DNA from: Catonia carolina
Lineage: Eukaryota > Arthropoda > Insecta > Hemiptera > Achilidae
Reading direction: 5' to 3'
DNA length: 64,000 nt
NCBI GenBank assembly: GCA_035578175.1
Contig: JAQMRL010000041.1
Coordinates: forward strand, 926,501 to 990,500
The stretch's first letter is position 1. Each line of letters opens with the position of its first letter. The position numbers were made by a program, and so were the translations under genes. Below, piece after piece: positions 1 to 12,129 of this stretch. Under the pieces are notes generated by a model. That model was not told the DNA's origin. It saw only the letters and a program-made list of their open reading frames with translations, and made no database searches.

Positions 1-170
1 TTAAACAGAATTTAAAAAAATACATAAAATAAATTATAAATTCAATCACATTTTAAATAAAATATCAATATTAGGCTATATTTTAATGTTAATAACAATA
101 GAAATTTTTTAAAAAGCTTTAAGATTATGTTTGTATATTTGTATTAGAGAGAAAAACAATATATACATAT
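1..170. other. AT-rich left edge, nothing recognized
   Basis: Low-complexity A/T sequence with no open frame or repeat boundary that I can support. Confidence 0.5.
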
Positions 171-480
171 TGTGACACTTATTGCTAAGGTCCGTTCCGG
201 GATCTAGGTAATTAAATAATTAATACACTAAAGTTTACAATTACAAATATTTATTACACTTACAAAATAAATAATAAACAAATTTAAATGACTTATTACA
301 ATAAATAACTTAACAATTTACTTAAAATAAATAATAAACAATAAATTACTTAATAACGTACTTAAAATAAATAATAAACAACAAATAACTTAATAACTTA
401 CTTAGCACTACTTACAATCACTTTATAATATACACAAACGTACAAAAAAACATAAATTGAATTCACATCAACTTTTAACT
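171..480 (-). mobile_element. Solo or partial LTR, minus strand
   Basis: Begins TGTGACACTTATTGCTAAGG and then carries the block TTCCGGGATCTAGGTAATTA. The same end occurs at 42628 (minus) and, inverted, at 63535-63567, and in diverged form at 12060, 20350, 46337 and 47714. This is the U5 end of an LTR family. Inside it a 40-bp unit (starting TACTTAAAATAAATAATAAA) is repeated about two to three times between 320 and 410. The right boundary against the satellite array is not clear, and no internal retrotransposon genes follow. Confidence 0.65.
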
Positions 481-499
481 TAAACAACAACAAAAACTT

Positions 500-3400
500 G
501 TCATCTAGGCTACGGAGAGTCCGTCTTATTGTCATGTTCCACCGATGCGCAAGTACAACAATAAGAGGCGGTACCTGCCTGTTAGACATAATTTTACCAT
601 TTAACTATATAGAAATGCGATATTTGAACAATTTATTAAAAACTCATCACCTAGAAACTTATATAAAAACCCTTTTTATATATAATTACCATTTTTAAGA
701 TTAAAACAACCGCCGAGCATTATCTTGGCGACGGAGCGTCCATCTTTTTGTCACTTCCAATTGATGCGCAAGTACACCAAAAGGAGCGGTACATGCGTAC
801 TAGACATAATTTCACTATTTAACTATTCAGAAACGCGATATTTTATAAATTTACTAAAAACTCATCAACTAGAAACCTATATAAAAACGATTTATATTGC
901 TGTACCATTTTTAAGATAAAAACATACGCCGGCGGTTATCTTGGCGACGGGGAGTCCAACTTGTTGTCATGTCCCACCGGTGCGCAAATACACCAAAAGG
1001 GGCGGGTCCTTCGTACTACACATACTTTTACTAACTAACTATTCAGAAATACAGTTGTTTAAAATTTACTTAAAACTTATCACTTAGAAACCTATATAAA
1101 AACAATTGTATATTTCTGTACAATTTTTAAGATTAAAACAACCGCCAGGCTGTTAACTTGGAAACGGGCTGTCCATCTTGTTGCCATGTCCCACTGATGC
1201 GCAAGTACACCGAAAGAGGTGGTACATGCGTACTAGACATACTTTTCCTATTTAACTGTTCAAAAGTACGAGATATTTGAAACTTACTTTAAACTTATCA
1301 CTTAGAAACCTATGTAATAACACATTTTTTTATTCCCGTACCATTTTAAAGACTAAAACAACCGCCGGTCGTTATCCTGGTGATAGGACGTCCATCTTGT
1401 TGTCATGTCCCACCGATGCGCGAAGTACCCCGGAAGGGCCGGTCCCTGCGTACTAGACATACTTTTACTATCTAACTATCCAGAAATATGAGATGTTAAA
1501 GGTTTACTTAAAACTCTCTGTCTAGAAACCTCGGTAAAACAACATTTTTATAATTTTACACTATTTTAAGATAAAAAAAACCGCCGGGCGTTATCTTAGC
1601 GACCGGGAGTCCATCATGTTGTCACGTACCAGCGATGCGCAAGATCACAAAAAGGGGTGTGTCCTGTGTACTAGACATAATTTTCCTATGTTACTATTCA
1701 GAAATACAGTTATTTAATTTTTACTTAAGAGTCATTACTTAGAAACCTTTATAAAACCACTTTCAATATTTCCGTACCATTTTTAAGATTAAAACAACCG
1801 CTGGGCGTTACCTTGCCGACGAAGAGTCCATCTTGTCGTCATGTATCACCGATGCGCAAGTACACCAAAAGGGGCAGTACCTGCGTACTAGACATTCTTT
1901 TTCTTGTTAGCTATTCAAAAATACGAGATTTTAAGAGTTTACTTAGAACTGATGACTTAGATCCCTATATAAAAACACTTTTATTTTATTCCTGTACCAT
2001 TTTTAAGATTAAAATAACCGCCGGGCATTATCTTGGCGATGGGGCGTCCGTCTTGTTGTCATGTCCCACCGATGCGCACGTACACCGAAAGGGGCGGCAC
2101 CTGCGTACTGAAGATAATTTTACTATTTAACATTCAGAAATGCGGTAAATTAAAAATGTACTAAAACCTCATGACCTAGAAACCTGTATAAAAATCTTTT
2201 TATATTTCTGTACTATTTCTACGATAAAAACCACCGCCGGGCGTTATCTTGCCGACGGGGATTCCATCTTGTTGTCGTGTGCCACCGATGCGCAAGTACA
2301 CCGAAAGGGGCGGTACCTGGTTACTAGACATACTTTTATTATCTTAATATTCAGAAATAGAAGATATTTAATTTTTCTTAAAACTTGTCACTCAGAAACC
2401 TATATAAAAACTTTTTTTATAATTCTTTACCATTTTTAAGATAAAAAAACCGCTGGGCGTTATCTTTGCTACGAGGAGTCCGTCTTGTTGTCATGTTTCA
2501 CCGATGCGCACGTACACCAAAAAAGGGGCAGTACCTGCCTACTAGACATAATTTAACTATTTAACTATTCAGAAATTACATATTTTAAAAATTTACTAAA
2601 AACTCATCAACTAGAAACCTATATAAAAACGATTTATATTTGTATGCTATTTTTAAGATAAAAACAACAACCAGAGGGTTTCTTGGTGACGGGGAGTCCA
2701 TCTTGTTGTCATGTGTCCCACCGTTGCGCAATTACAAAAAAAGGGCGGGTCCTGCGTACTAGACATGCTTTTACTAACTAACTTTTCTGACATAAAGTTG
2801 TTTAAAGTTTACTTAAAAACTCATCATTTAGAAATATATATAAATCACTTCTTATATTCCTGTACCGTTATTAATATGAAAACAAGCGCTGAGCGTTATC
2901 TTGGCGACGGGGAGTCCATCTCGTTGTCACGTCCCACCGATGCGCAACTACACCAAAAGGGGCGGGTCCTGCGTACTAGACCAACTTTTACTATTTAACT
3001 ATTCAAAAATGCGAGATTATAGGAGTTTACTGAAAACTGACCATTTAGATCCTTATATAAAAACACTGTCTTTAATTCCTATACCATTCTTAAGATTAAA
3101 AAAGCCGCCGGGCATTATCTTGGCGACGGGGCGTCCGTTATGTTGTCATGTCCCACCGATGCGCACGTACACCGAAAGGGGCGGTACCTGCGTACTATAG
3201 ATAATTTTACTATTTAACATTCAGAAATGCGGTATATTAAATATTTACTAAAAACTCATCACCTATTAACCTATAGAAAAATCTTTTTATATTTCTGTAC
3301 TATTTCTACGATAAAACCCACCACGGGGCGTCCATCTTGTTGTCATGTCTCACCGATGCGCAAGTACACCAAAAAGGGTCGGTACCTGCCTACTAGACAT

Positions 3401-4712
3401 AATTTTACTATTTAACTATTCAGAAATACGATATTTGAAAAATTTACTGAAAACTCATCACCTAGAAACTTATATATAAGTTCTTTTTATATACCTCTAC
3501 CATTTTTAAGAATGAAACAACCGTCGTGCATGATCTTGGCAACGGGGCGTCCATCATTTTGTCACTTCTTATTGATGCGCAAATACACCAAAAGGATCGG
3601 TATATGCGTACTAGTCATAATATCACTATTTAACTATTCAGAAATGCTATATATTATAAATTTACTAAAAACTCATCAACTAGAAACCTATATAAAAACT
3701 TTATATTTTTGTGCCATTTTTAAGATAAAAATAACCGCCGGGGGGTATCTTGGTGACGGGGAGTCCATCTTGTTGTCATGTCTCACCGTTGCGCAAGAAG
3801 CCTACAAAAAAAGGGCGGGTCCTGCGTACTAGACATGCTTTATGGTTACTAACTTTTGAGAAGTACAGTTGTTTAAAAATTACTCAAAACTTATCACTTA
3901 GTAACCTATATAAAAACAATTTTTTATTTCTGTACAATTTGTAAGATTAAAATAACCGCCGGGCTGTTAACTTGGAAACGGGTTGAACATCTTGTTGTCA
4001 TGTCCCACCGATGCACAAGTACACCAAAATAGGCGGTACCTGCGTACTAGGCATAATTTTACTATTTAGTCATTTAGAAATGCGATATTTTAAAAATTTT
4101 CTAAAAAATCATCACCTAGAAACCTTTATAAAAACTTTTATATATTTCTGTACCATTTTTAAGATAAAAACAACCGCTGGGCGTTATCTTGGCTACGAGG
4201 AGTCCATCTTGTCATGTCCACCGATGCGCAAGTACACTAAAAGGGGCGGTACCTTCGTACTAGACATCCTTTTACTATTTACTATTACTATTACCTATTA
4301 CTTACTATTATTACTATTACTATTATACTTTTACTCTTTACTATTACTATTATTACTATTAATACTATTTACTATTACTTTTACTATTTAGAAATATAGT
4401 CATTTAAAATTTACTTAAAACGTATCATTTAGAAACCTATACAGGAACATTTTTTTATTTCTTTTCAATTTTTAAGATTAAAACAACCGCCCGGCATTAT
4501 CTTGTGACGGGGCGTCCATCTTGTTGTCATGTCCCACCGATGGACAAGCACATCAAAAGGGGCGGTACCTGCGTACTAGACATACTTCTACTATCTAACT
4601 ATCGAGAAATACGAAATTTAAAAAATTTATTAAAAACATATCACTTAGAAACCTATATAAAAGCTCTTTATATTTCTGTACCATTTTCCAGATATAAAAC
4701 AACTGTCATTTT
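500..4712 (+). repeat. Tandem satellite array, ~217-bp unit, 19 copies
   Basis: The core GATGCGC (or a one-base variant) recurs at 544, 763, 979, 1196, 1415, 1634, 1851, 2071, 2287, 2503, 2723, 2939, 3158, 3355, 3574, 3788, 4010, 4223 and 4539. Spacing is 213-222 bp except for one 197-bp unit (3158 to 3355, about 20 bp lost) and one 316-bp unit (4223 to 4539). Each unit has a GC-richer block (GTCCATCTTGTTGTCATG, then the core, then GGGGCGGTACCTGCGTACT) and an AT-rich half (CTAGAAACCTATATAAAAAC). Short open frames in the array repeat with the unit and are interrupted differently in each copy, so I read them as chance ORFs. This is satellite DNA, not coding sequence. Confidence 0.95.
4268..4390. 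repeat. TTACTA/TTACTATTA simple repeat inside one satellite unit
   Basis: About 120 bp of irregular (TTACTATTA)n replaces the short TTTACTATTTA of other units. It accounts for the single 316-bp unit and looks like slippage expansion of a motif already present in the satellite. Confidence 0.85.
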
Positions 4713-4715
4713 TTT

Positions 4716-4835
4716 TATAGGGCCTGGCATGCTGAGAAGCATAAATATTTCAACTCGGAGAGGAAGGCAAACCACCTCACTCCTTGTTTTACTTAGCTAA
4801 ACCTCTTGAAGTTCAAACCAGGACTTTAAAGTTGG
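4716..4835 (+). mobile_element. SINE S1 fragment (3' half)
   Basis: GGGCCTGGCATGCTGAGAAG through CCTCACTCCTTGTTTTACTT and CTAAACCTCTTGAAGTTCAA matches the 3' half of the longer S1 copies at 38372 and 48170. It abuts the end of the satellite array. The tail is decayed to an A-rich run. Confidence 0.75.
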
Positions 4836-4869
4836 CCCTTTAACAAAAATTAAAAAAAAACTAGTACAA

Positions 4870-5690
4870 TCGATTGTTGTTCGTTTCTACCGGATTATTC
4901 TGGAAAATCTTTGGTTTGTTCCGTCCAAATAAGTGAGAAAAACGTTGGGAGGGGCTGACTTCACACTGGGCTTCCCCCGGTCATATTTTAAAAATTATTT
5001 TACTCTTCATGGATAACCCTCGTTTGTTTCGGTTGTTTTCGCAAAAACATTTTGTTAGTTGCTCTTAAATAACCGAGAAATGGAGAAGAACTGGATGGTG
5101 CTAACTTCCCACTAACCCCCTTTACTAAACGTTTTAAGTTTTTTACATAGATTCAGAGTTCTTCGTTTGTTCGGGATCATTCTGCAAAAATTTTCGTTTT
5201 TTCTGTTCAAATACGCGAAAAAATCAAAGAAAATTTTTGAGTGGTAAGAATACGCCCATGCGATCAATACTTTAGTATTTTTACTTGAAATGATTAAGTC
5301 TCATTTTGTCTGGATTGTTCTGTAAAATGTTTTGTTTGGTCTGCCGAAATTAGCGAGAAAATCGTGAAAAACTTAGGAATGGTGGCATGCGCTAAGAAAT
5401 TCAATTTAAACTTTATCGTTACCCCTATCAAGAGTCCTGCTGTTGTTTCGAAACGTTCCATAAAAATTACGATTATTTAGCTCATACTCCCGAGAAAATC
5501 GAGGTAAACTGGATGGTACTAACTTCAATCTTGATCCTTTCCACTTATTAATATTTAAACTTTTTTGCCTAAATCGATGGCCTTTCGTTTTTCCGGGTAT
5601 TTTGGTAAAAAAATGTGGTTTCTTCAGATTGTGTAAGCAAGAAAAGGAAGTAAAACTGGATGGGTATACTTTATTCTACTTTAAAATTTT
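4870..5690 (+). repeat. Second tandem array, ~141-bp degenerate unit, about 6 copies
   Basis: A block of the type CGTTTGTTCGGGATCATTCT followed by CAAAAATTTT and a CGAGAAAATCG segment recurs at about 4881, 5021, 5164, 5302, 5441 and 5586, spaced 138-145 bp. Several units end with AACTGGATGGTACTAACTTC. Units are much more diverged than in the 217-bp array and unrelated to it. The 73-aa open frame at 5602-5823 lies on the last unit and has no recognizable domain. Confidence 0.8.
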
Positions 5691-6240
5691 TTTCTGTTAT
5701 ATCTTTAAACTCTGTCCAGAATTTGAAAAGAAACACAATCGGTGCAGAATAAATATTAAAATAGGCCTCATTGGCTCAGGTCTGTCTTGTAAAGTTTGCT
5801 ATTTCTCTAATTTCTTAGTTTAATTTTTTATCGCATTGTTTTTAAGCGTACAAGAAGGCTAATAATAATATACTGTTGGTCTATTTTTATTTTTTATGTT
5901 TTAGAAAAAAATTTTCTCTCTTTAATGTTTTATTTACTGTAAAACTGCTACAACTAGTGATTGAGGCGACACTTAGTACCATGATATGAAATAGCATTAC
6001 AAAAGTGCACTTAAAATCACTTTGCACAGAGAGTGGGCAAAAAGCAAAATGCACATTCTTTTTTCATTTCGTAATCAGGAAATATTTGATTGACGATTGT
6101 CAGGCGGTGTAATGTGTAAACAAAAATGAAATAAAATGTTAAACACTAAACAAATTTTTGTTTTGTTTTATCCCTAATTTGTGAAGGTTACAATCTTTTC
6201 AATTCAATCTTACCCCTTGACCCAATGATATGAGAATATG
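5690..6240. other. No feature recognized
   Basis: AT-rich unique sequence. No frame, inverted repeat or family match that I can support. Confidence 0.5.
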
Positions 6241-6244
6241 TATG

Positions 6245-6482
6245 ACGTGTAAATGAGGTGTATTCTCGTACAGACCACGGCCGACCATTCCTAAAACAGT
6301 ATGATTCATTGAATCCCAACCATCAAAGTACTTCGGTAACCACTGTCTAGTATTCAGATCCGTATAAAAGAACTAACTTTACTAGGATTTAAACTTGGAA
6401 CCTTGATATCCAAAAATCAGCTGTTAAAAATAATAGCTGACTTGCGGCGACGACTTTACGTTTAGACCAACCTGGTGAGTAC
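6245..6482 (-). mobile_element. tRNA-derived SINE relic (S3)
   Basis: On the minus strand the 5' end (about 6480) has an A-box-like GTTGGTCTAAACG. About 60 nt later comes a B-box-like GGTTCCAAGTTTAAATCC (complement of 6391-6408). A body of about 150 bp follows without a host-tRNA 3' end. The order A box, B box, unrelated body is that of tRNA-derived SINEs. No target duplication found. Confidence 0.55.
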
Positions 6483-6489
6483 TAAACAA

Positions 6490-7300
6490 ATTACGAAAAG
6501 TGTTGTTCATAGAATCGTTAATGGTTGGTTATGCCTAATTTGAAAAAAAGAAACCAAAGCGGCGTAAGATGAACTCTTGTATGGAAGGCGACAGAACAAC
6601 TGGGAAAACTCTTCAAAATTACCTTGTTTATACAATACGTTTAGAAATAAATCTGCCAGCCATAACAATAATTTAATCCTGACACTACTATTCTCAGCAC
6701 CGGTTTCCTTCCAGGATAGTTAGTCAGCTTAAAAAATCGTCTATCGGAATAGAGAGTTTTTTAATTCTATAAAAAGTTATAAAATATAATAATTTAATTT
6801 AATTTATTTATATTGGTTATATCAAATAATTTGCAGAATAAAAAATTATTCTAATGTTTAGTAAATTAGATCGTGAGTTTTGAAAGAATTGTATTTCAAT
6901 GATTAATACATAAGTGTTTTTATTACTATTTGAATTTTTTTTCTCAACACAATACAATATTTATTTATAACATGTTTTATTTATATTCTTCACGGGTGGA
7001 CGCGAAATTGATAGTAGATGTGAAACTGACATCTCTGTGAATATACATAATATACGTATATTTTAACATAGGGGTGATACTAGAGCACTCTGGTGAGAAA
7101 GTCTTTAAGGTAAGTTGTATATAAGTAGTTCAAAACCCCGCAATTTCGCATCCGGTACCAAAATTTATGTATTTTTTATGTCTCTCTGGTTAACAATAAA
7201 ATTATCAAAAAATAAATATAGTTTCTCGTTAATATTTACTTTCGTTTAAAAAAATTACGTCAAAATACCATGTCACAATAAATTTTTATTAAATTTTTAT
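6490..7300. other. No feature recognized
   Basis: AT-rich sequence without a supportable gene or element boundary. Confidence 0.5.
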
Positions 7301-7307
7301 TAAGGAT

Positions 7308-7343
7308 TGCAATTTGGCGTCCGTGTACGGACGCTAAATTGCA
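7308..7343. repeat. Hairpin, 16-bp stem
   Basis: TGCAATTTGGCGTCCG, loop TGTA, CGGACGCTAAATTGCA, with one G/A mismatch. GTACGGACGCGATGTGATAG at 7376 and GGTGGACGCGAAATTGATAG at 6988 repeat part of the stem in direct orientation, so this may be the middle of an old inverted-repeat element. Confidence 0.7.
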
Positions 7344-7909
7344 CTCGGACTTCAGATTGTTAGGAAAATATCAATGTACGGACGCGATGTGATAGTAAAA
7401 CATATATATATATTTATATATACATATATATAACTTTTATTTTATAACTATAACTACTTACACAATATAAATATTTTAACTTATTGGGAAATTAATTCAA
7501 TAAATGAGCATAAATTATAAAATAAATTATAAATGAGCATAAATAAACAAATTTATTATAGCTTTGATTATAATATAATCAACATTACAATTTTTTTTTG
7601 TAAAATGCATTTTTAAAACCGCAAATAAAAATAACGCGTTTTTCTAGCTAAGTTTTGGATATTTTGATGTTAATAAATTTATTTTTTCAACTTTTTTTAT
7701 GTTGATTTTATTTACATAAATTTGCTACACCTGTAATTTAAAAACATTATGTGTTTAATGCTCATTTAACGAAGTTATTGTACAACAAACAAAAACAAAC
7801 AGGGGCTTTTCCCACTATTTATTTCCGTTCTCCCAAGATTTTTAAAAAAACTACTGAAAATGTCGATCTGGGATCGATTTTATTTGCCTTCTCAAAATCT
7901 CTCTCCCGA
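7344..7909. other. AT-rich, TA-dinucleotide patch, nothing else recognized
   Basis: A TATATA-rich patch at about 7402-7432. The open frames around 7751-8037 overlap the R1 repeat that follows and are not genes. Confidence 0.5.
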
Positions 7910-8066
7910 AAATTTGAAACCATAAATCTTGAGATATTTTGTTCACACAATCCAATCTCTAAAAACATTTTTTTGAATCCAGGAAACCTGAAAACGTGTG
8001 TAGCCGATGAAAACTTAATTTTAAAAATTTGACTCAAAACATTTTTTTTCTTTCCCTATAATAATA
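7910..8066 (+). mobile_element. R1 repeat, right arm, diverged
   Basis: Aligns by eye with the R1 right arm at 27241-27500: AAATCTTGAGATATTTTGTT, then a short CACACA, then CTCTAAAAACATTTTTTTG and CCTGAAAACGTGTGTAG. The CA tract that is expanded in other copies is only about six bases here, a likely unexpanded state. Confidence 0.75.
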
Positions 8067-8069
8067 CTT

Positions 8070-9420
8070 TACAATTGAAAGTAATAATCAACCATTAAAA
8101 TATTACTTTTAATTATTGCTTAATAATAATAACCGTGAGCGAAAAATATATTTATTAAATTTAAATTGTAACACGGACAGATACTCAAAAATTGCCAAAA
8201 TAAATAAAAACATAAACAACAAGTCAACCCCTCTACGATGTTTGATTTCATCCCCGAAGGAAAGTGTCTGAATTCATCACTGTTTCTCAGCTTTAAACCC
8301 TTAAGAAACAACCATTTTTCAATCTTAATTAAAGTTTGACAAATTTCACTACGAACGTATTTTATGGGATGAACCGAAATCCGGGCGAATTCTTTTGCTA
8401 GCCATAACACACTAATGAAGCATTTTTGGACCTATGTTTACATTAAATTTTTCTTATTTTTCTATTTAGATTTCGTTCTTCGTAAATCACCTCCCGAAGA
8501 GCTCCAGAAAAAGTTATAGGAGATTTAAAATAGATTATAATATGTATTAATCAATTAAAACGATAGCGAAACGGAATAATTTTGAGACAAATATAGAGCA
8601 AGTACCTGACAAATGACAGATAACTTCATGCTAATAACAATTATGTTAGTGCAGGAATTAAAACGTAATATTTTATTTTGAATAGTACAATTTATAAAAT
8701 TAAGTTGCTAGACAGTTTAATTAATTGATAAATTAAAAAATAATTGTACTGACATTTAAATTGAAATGACTAGGTGAAACACGAGAGAACATTTAATGTT
8801 ACATTTTAATGGTGTGTAAGTGACCTAATAGTTATTGATCAGATGTGACGATTGCAGTTTCGACTCGTTTCTAGCTTCCATTGGAGGCACGTTGTTTACA
8901 GGGTGAAAATGAGTGTATCCTAAATTAAAGAATCGATTATTTGGCAAACATTGTTTATGTGATACAATTGCCGCTGCCCTGATTTTAAGTGAACGAACTA
9001 ACAGCTATTGCGACCGGGAAATTGCTTTAAATTGAACAAACACTCCAAAAGTTCAAATCGATATAATTTGAAAACTGATAACGAATTTAATTATTTTTCT
9101 CAAAAAATTAATAAACGTGCGTCTAATAAAACTAATTGATAATATTAAAAATTAAATTTTTTATTATGAATACTGAAGGTGTAAAACCTAATTGAAAAAA
9201 ATTAAATCTATTTTTTAAATTCTTTCTGAAATTTTGCGTTAAATTATACAACAAGTATTATTTTCTACTAGTAATCATTTATTACTTTTAATTTAAAAAA
9301 TGATATTACATGTTAATTTCTGCAATCAGTGTCTCCAAAACATACACAAAGATCTTTGTAACTATGAAATCGTATGTATACATTAATGGTCATTTGCCAA
9401 TTCATTCAGCAATAGTTTAC
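8070..9420. other. No feature recognized
   Basis: AT-rich sequence. The 96-aa minus-strand frame at 8120-8410 shows no domain and ordinary AT-rich composition. Confidence 0.5.
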
Positions 9421-9424
9421 AAAT

Positions 9425-9485
9425 GGTCATTGGTGTAGTGGTCTGTGCGACTGGCTTCTAAGCCAGGGGTTCCTGGTTTTTTCTC
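9425..9485 (+). mobile_element. tRNA-like SINE head, truncated
   Basis: TGGTGTAGTGGTCTGTGCGA resembles an A box and D arm. CTGGCTTCTAAGCCAG forms an anticodon-like arm with TCT in the loop. The T arm is lost: GGTTCCTGGTTTTTTC has no GTTCRANNC box. It is therefore not a functional tRNA-Arg gene and is better read as a SINE head or tRNA pseudogene. Confidence 0.5.
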
Positions 9486-9589
9486 AGGTAAGATAAGGTA
9501 CTTTTTTATTACTCAGAATCTTCTATCACTCTTCGCCGTCTGCATTATTCTTCATGTGAAAAACATTTGAACACTATTTAGAACGGCCG

Positions 9590-9910
9590 GATAACACTTT
9601 TCCTTCACAATTCAATTATTAACTGACTAAAAACAAAGGTGCTAACTGTTTTTATACCTGCAATCTAATAGTTTTCCAAAGATTCAATATCATTCGCCGC
9701 TATTCTGGAACATTGAAGAAGGAATCAAAATAAAAAAAGTTTCTACTATAATAGATTCCCTAAAACTCTTTTTCAAAATATCTCATTAATCACATTTCAC
9801 TATTCTTGTTTTAACACACTTCAACGCATACAATACACAATTTTTCAGCAAACAATTAATCTCATCAACCATTTCTAGAACAGCACAATGTTAAAAGTAT
9901 TCAATATTCA
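9590..9910 (-). mobile_element. LTR fragment (U3/R part), minus strand
   Basis: The block GCTAACTGTTTTTATACCTG through GAACATTGAAGAAGGAATCA and CATTTCTAGAACAGC matches the LTRs at 15490-16060 and 20350-21010. On the minus strand TATAAAAA lies at 9649-9656. The U5 end is missing. Confidence 0.65.
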
Positions 9911-9914
9911 GCAC

Positions 9915-10230
9915 TGTGATACTGTACTATTTTTACGCCGGTCCATCGTTGGTGTTTTTCCCGTTTGGCGCTGCGAACGTTGGGAAGTAGATGCTTCTCT
10001 TGCCGGTAGGTAGCGCAGACAGCAAACTTCTCACAGCGGCTTGTACGACGGCGGGTAGCTAACATCCACGACAGGATTTTGGTCAGTTGAGGCAGTAGTT
10101 TAAGGAAACCAATCAGTCAGTATCGATCGGAAATTTCTTATATCTTAAAGATTTTTTAAATTTTAGTGTGTCTTTTAACACGCTAAATCAACCAACTTGC
10201 CCCATCTCAGTCTCCTAACAGTCACATTAG
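9915..10230. other. Locally GC-richer unique segment, unassigned
   Basis: 9940-10090 has more G/C and CpG than its surroundings (for example GCGGCTTGTACGACGGCGGG) and a CCAATCAG site follows at about 10108. No open frame spans it and no splice-site pair convinces me. It could be an exon, promoter or an old element. Confidence 0.3.
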
Positions 10231-10232
10231 TA

Positions 10233-10600
10233 TCACAGTTGAAGTGCTTCATTTTGATATGGCCGTGAAGACGATCTTTCTGCTTCTTGACGTACGTACA
10301 TATTTCTTCTGCTACTTAATTCACTTGAATTGTGCATTTCCAAAACTGTGTAAGTGTCATTTTTGGTTAAATTCGTTTTATTAAAAAAACAAGCTGTAAA
10401 TGCTATGTTTAACCATGACATAGTAGTTTTTGTTCCTACTACCAATCCTAGTGACAAAAATTTTAACTCAAAAAACATCTATGCAGATAAAATATTGGGA
10501 CACAAACATGTTTTTTACTTCTTTAAAACGTTTTGAGGCACTTAACGTTTTGGAAATGCAATATATTCACTTATAAATCACGGTGGATGCACTGTTGCGG
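10233..10600. other. Overlapping short frames, unrecognized
   Basis: An 81-codon frame on the minus strand (10233-10478) and a 60-codon frame on the plus strand (10354-10536) overlap. The minus frame has somewhat normal-looking composition, including a Ser/Arg-rich C-terminus, but no family that I recognize. No support for expression. I record it without a function. Confidence 0.2.
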
Positions 10601-10608
10601 GTATATTA

Positions 10609-10664
10609 TGAAGCAATAATTGCTTCTTGCTTAGAAACATTGTAATTATTACAATGTTCCTAAG
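10609..10664. repeat. Two adjacent hairpins
   Basis: GAAGCAATAATTGCTTC (10609-10625) is nearly palindromic. CTTAGAAACATTGTAA, a 3-base loop and TTACAATGTTCCTAAG (10630-10664) form a 16-bp stem with one mismatch. No flanking duplication or T-run marks it as a terminator. Confidence 0.7.
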
Positions 10665-10669
10665 CCCCT

Positions 10670-11560
10670 TAGTTTAGAACTTTTGGTTGGAATTATGTTA
10701 CATTCTTTAGTGCAGACTAGATCTTTAATCCAAAATGTCTATCTGGTTTTAACACTTGCTTGTAGAGAAACAATTTATTGAAAGGTTAAAAGTTTATAGC
10801 TCCGACCAAAAGGCTAATTCATTTTTCTGTAGGCCTACTTTATTTTTAGTTCTTTCATTTTATTCCAATCTTTTATTCTAGTTATTCCATTTTGTTCTTA
10901 ACACGTTCCTTCCATCTCAGTTTTGAAAGTAGGGTCATTCCAAGATACTTAACTTTGTTGGAGCGTTAAAATGAAGCGAATGAGTTTATTTAGCTTAGAT
11001 ACAAATTAATTAATGTAAGTTATAAGCATGAATGTTTGCGATATGAAGTATTATTATTATTATTGTTATTTATTTAATATAAACAGATAATGAATAGTTT
11101 GAAACTTAAGAAAACTTTAGTATCTACAACAATTTGATGAAATATTATTATCGCTAGAGTTTAGCTATCTGAGGTGGGACTTGCGTCTATTCAAACTCAT
11201 AGCTTCAAACTGATATTAATAATACTATTTATCCTTATTCCTCTTACGCAGTAGTACTGTATTAAATAAGCCAGCACCTCTGCGGTATCCATTGTACAAT
11301 AATATATTTAGCTCTAATTTTAGTACATTCCATTCTCTCCTATTTTATTAATAGTATTATTGTATAGTACTCATAGATTGAATTTACTTTACTCTATTGG
11401 AAATTCTTTCATATTAATTAATATAAGCAAACTGTTGTGACAATATCGAAGAGGAATACGGTTCAAGAAATTTCTAGATAGGTTTCTATTCATAAAATGT
11501 GAAATAGCAAATACTAGAGCGACAAAGTAACAATATGATTAGTTATGAAAGGATATTTAA
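10670..11560. other. No feature recognized
   Basis: AT-rich sequence with a short (ATT)n-like run at about 11050-11070. No gene supported. Confidence 0.5.
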
Positions 11561-11569
11561 AAAGGGCCG

Positions 11570-12127
11570 TGTATAATGAAGTAGGGTCTTTGTTGTACAA
11601 CTATTTGTGAAAGAGTCGGTTGGTTACCTGTAACACCTTTTATTCTATTGTGACTTGTTTACACTAGTTATGATTTTTCGAGAACAAATAAAAAGGATTT
11701 TAATTATCGCATCGAAATCTCCCTGTTTTTCTAGAATATCCCTTTGATCTACCTACATTAAGAGAGAGCCCGAGTGCGGTCAGTGAGTCAGTATTCGTTT
11801 TATCTTTGATGAGTGTTTATGGCGTGTGCTATCGGTACGTTACATCAGGTCAACGTGTCCCGGGCATTGATCAACTATTGTTATACTGTCTTATTGTGTA
11901 TGTGCATTGTGTAAAGTTTTATTGTGTATGTGCATTCTTAATAATTGTTTGTACGTAGTACTAAGTAGATTTTTTAAGTTATTTATTGTATTACTTCATT
12001 ATAATTAGTTGAATATTTATTTTGTAAATCTTTTAGTTGTAATAAATACTTGTAATTTTAAACTTTAGTGTATTAATTATTTAATCACCTAGATACCAAA
12101 ACAAACCTTAGCGAAAAGTGTCACGAT
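11570..12127 (+). mobile_element. Solo LTR, plus strand, diverged
   Basis: The right end, ATTATTTAATCACCTAGATAC then CCTTAGCGAAAAGTGTCAC, is the U5 end of the LTR family (compare 63530-63567 and, inverted, 171-215). CAGTGAGTCAGTATTCG at about 11780 corresponds to the initiator region seen at 63143. The left boundary is a guess from the length of the better copy. No internal retrotransposon genes on either side. Confidence 0.6.
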
Positions 12128-12129
12128 AT

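Noticed and set aside
500..4712. CRISPR array
   Set aside because: Units are ~217 bp tandem copies without short identical repeats separated by unique spacers, and the sequence is eukaryotic.
500..4800. Many open frames of 60-126 codons with similar starts
   Set aside because: They are the same register of the 217-bp satellite, interrupted differently in each unit; repeat, not gene family.
9425..9485. tRNA-Arg (TCT) gene
   Set aside because: The anticodon-like arm is good but the T arm and acceptor stem are absent.
10233..10478. 81-codon minus-strand frame as a small gene
   Set aside because: Protein-like composition, but no domain, start context or splice evidence; overlaps an equally open plus frame.
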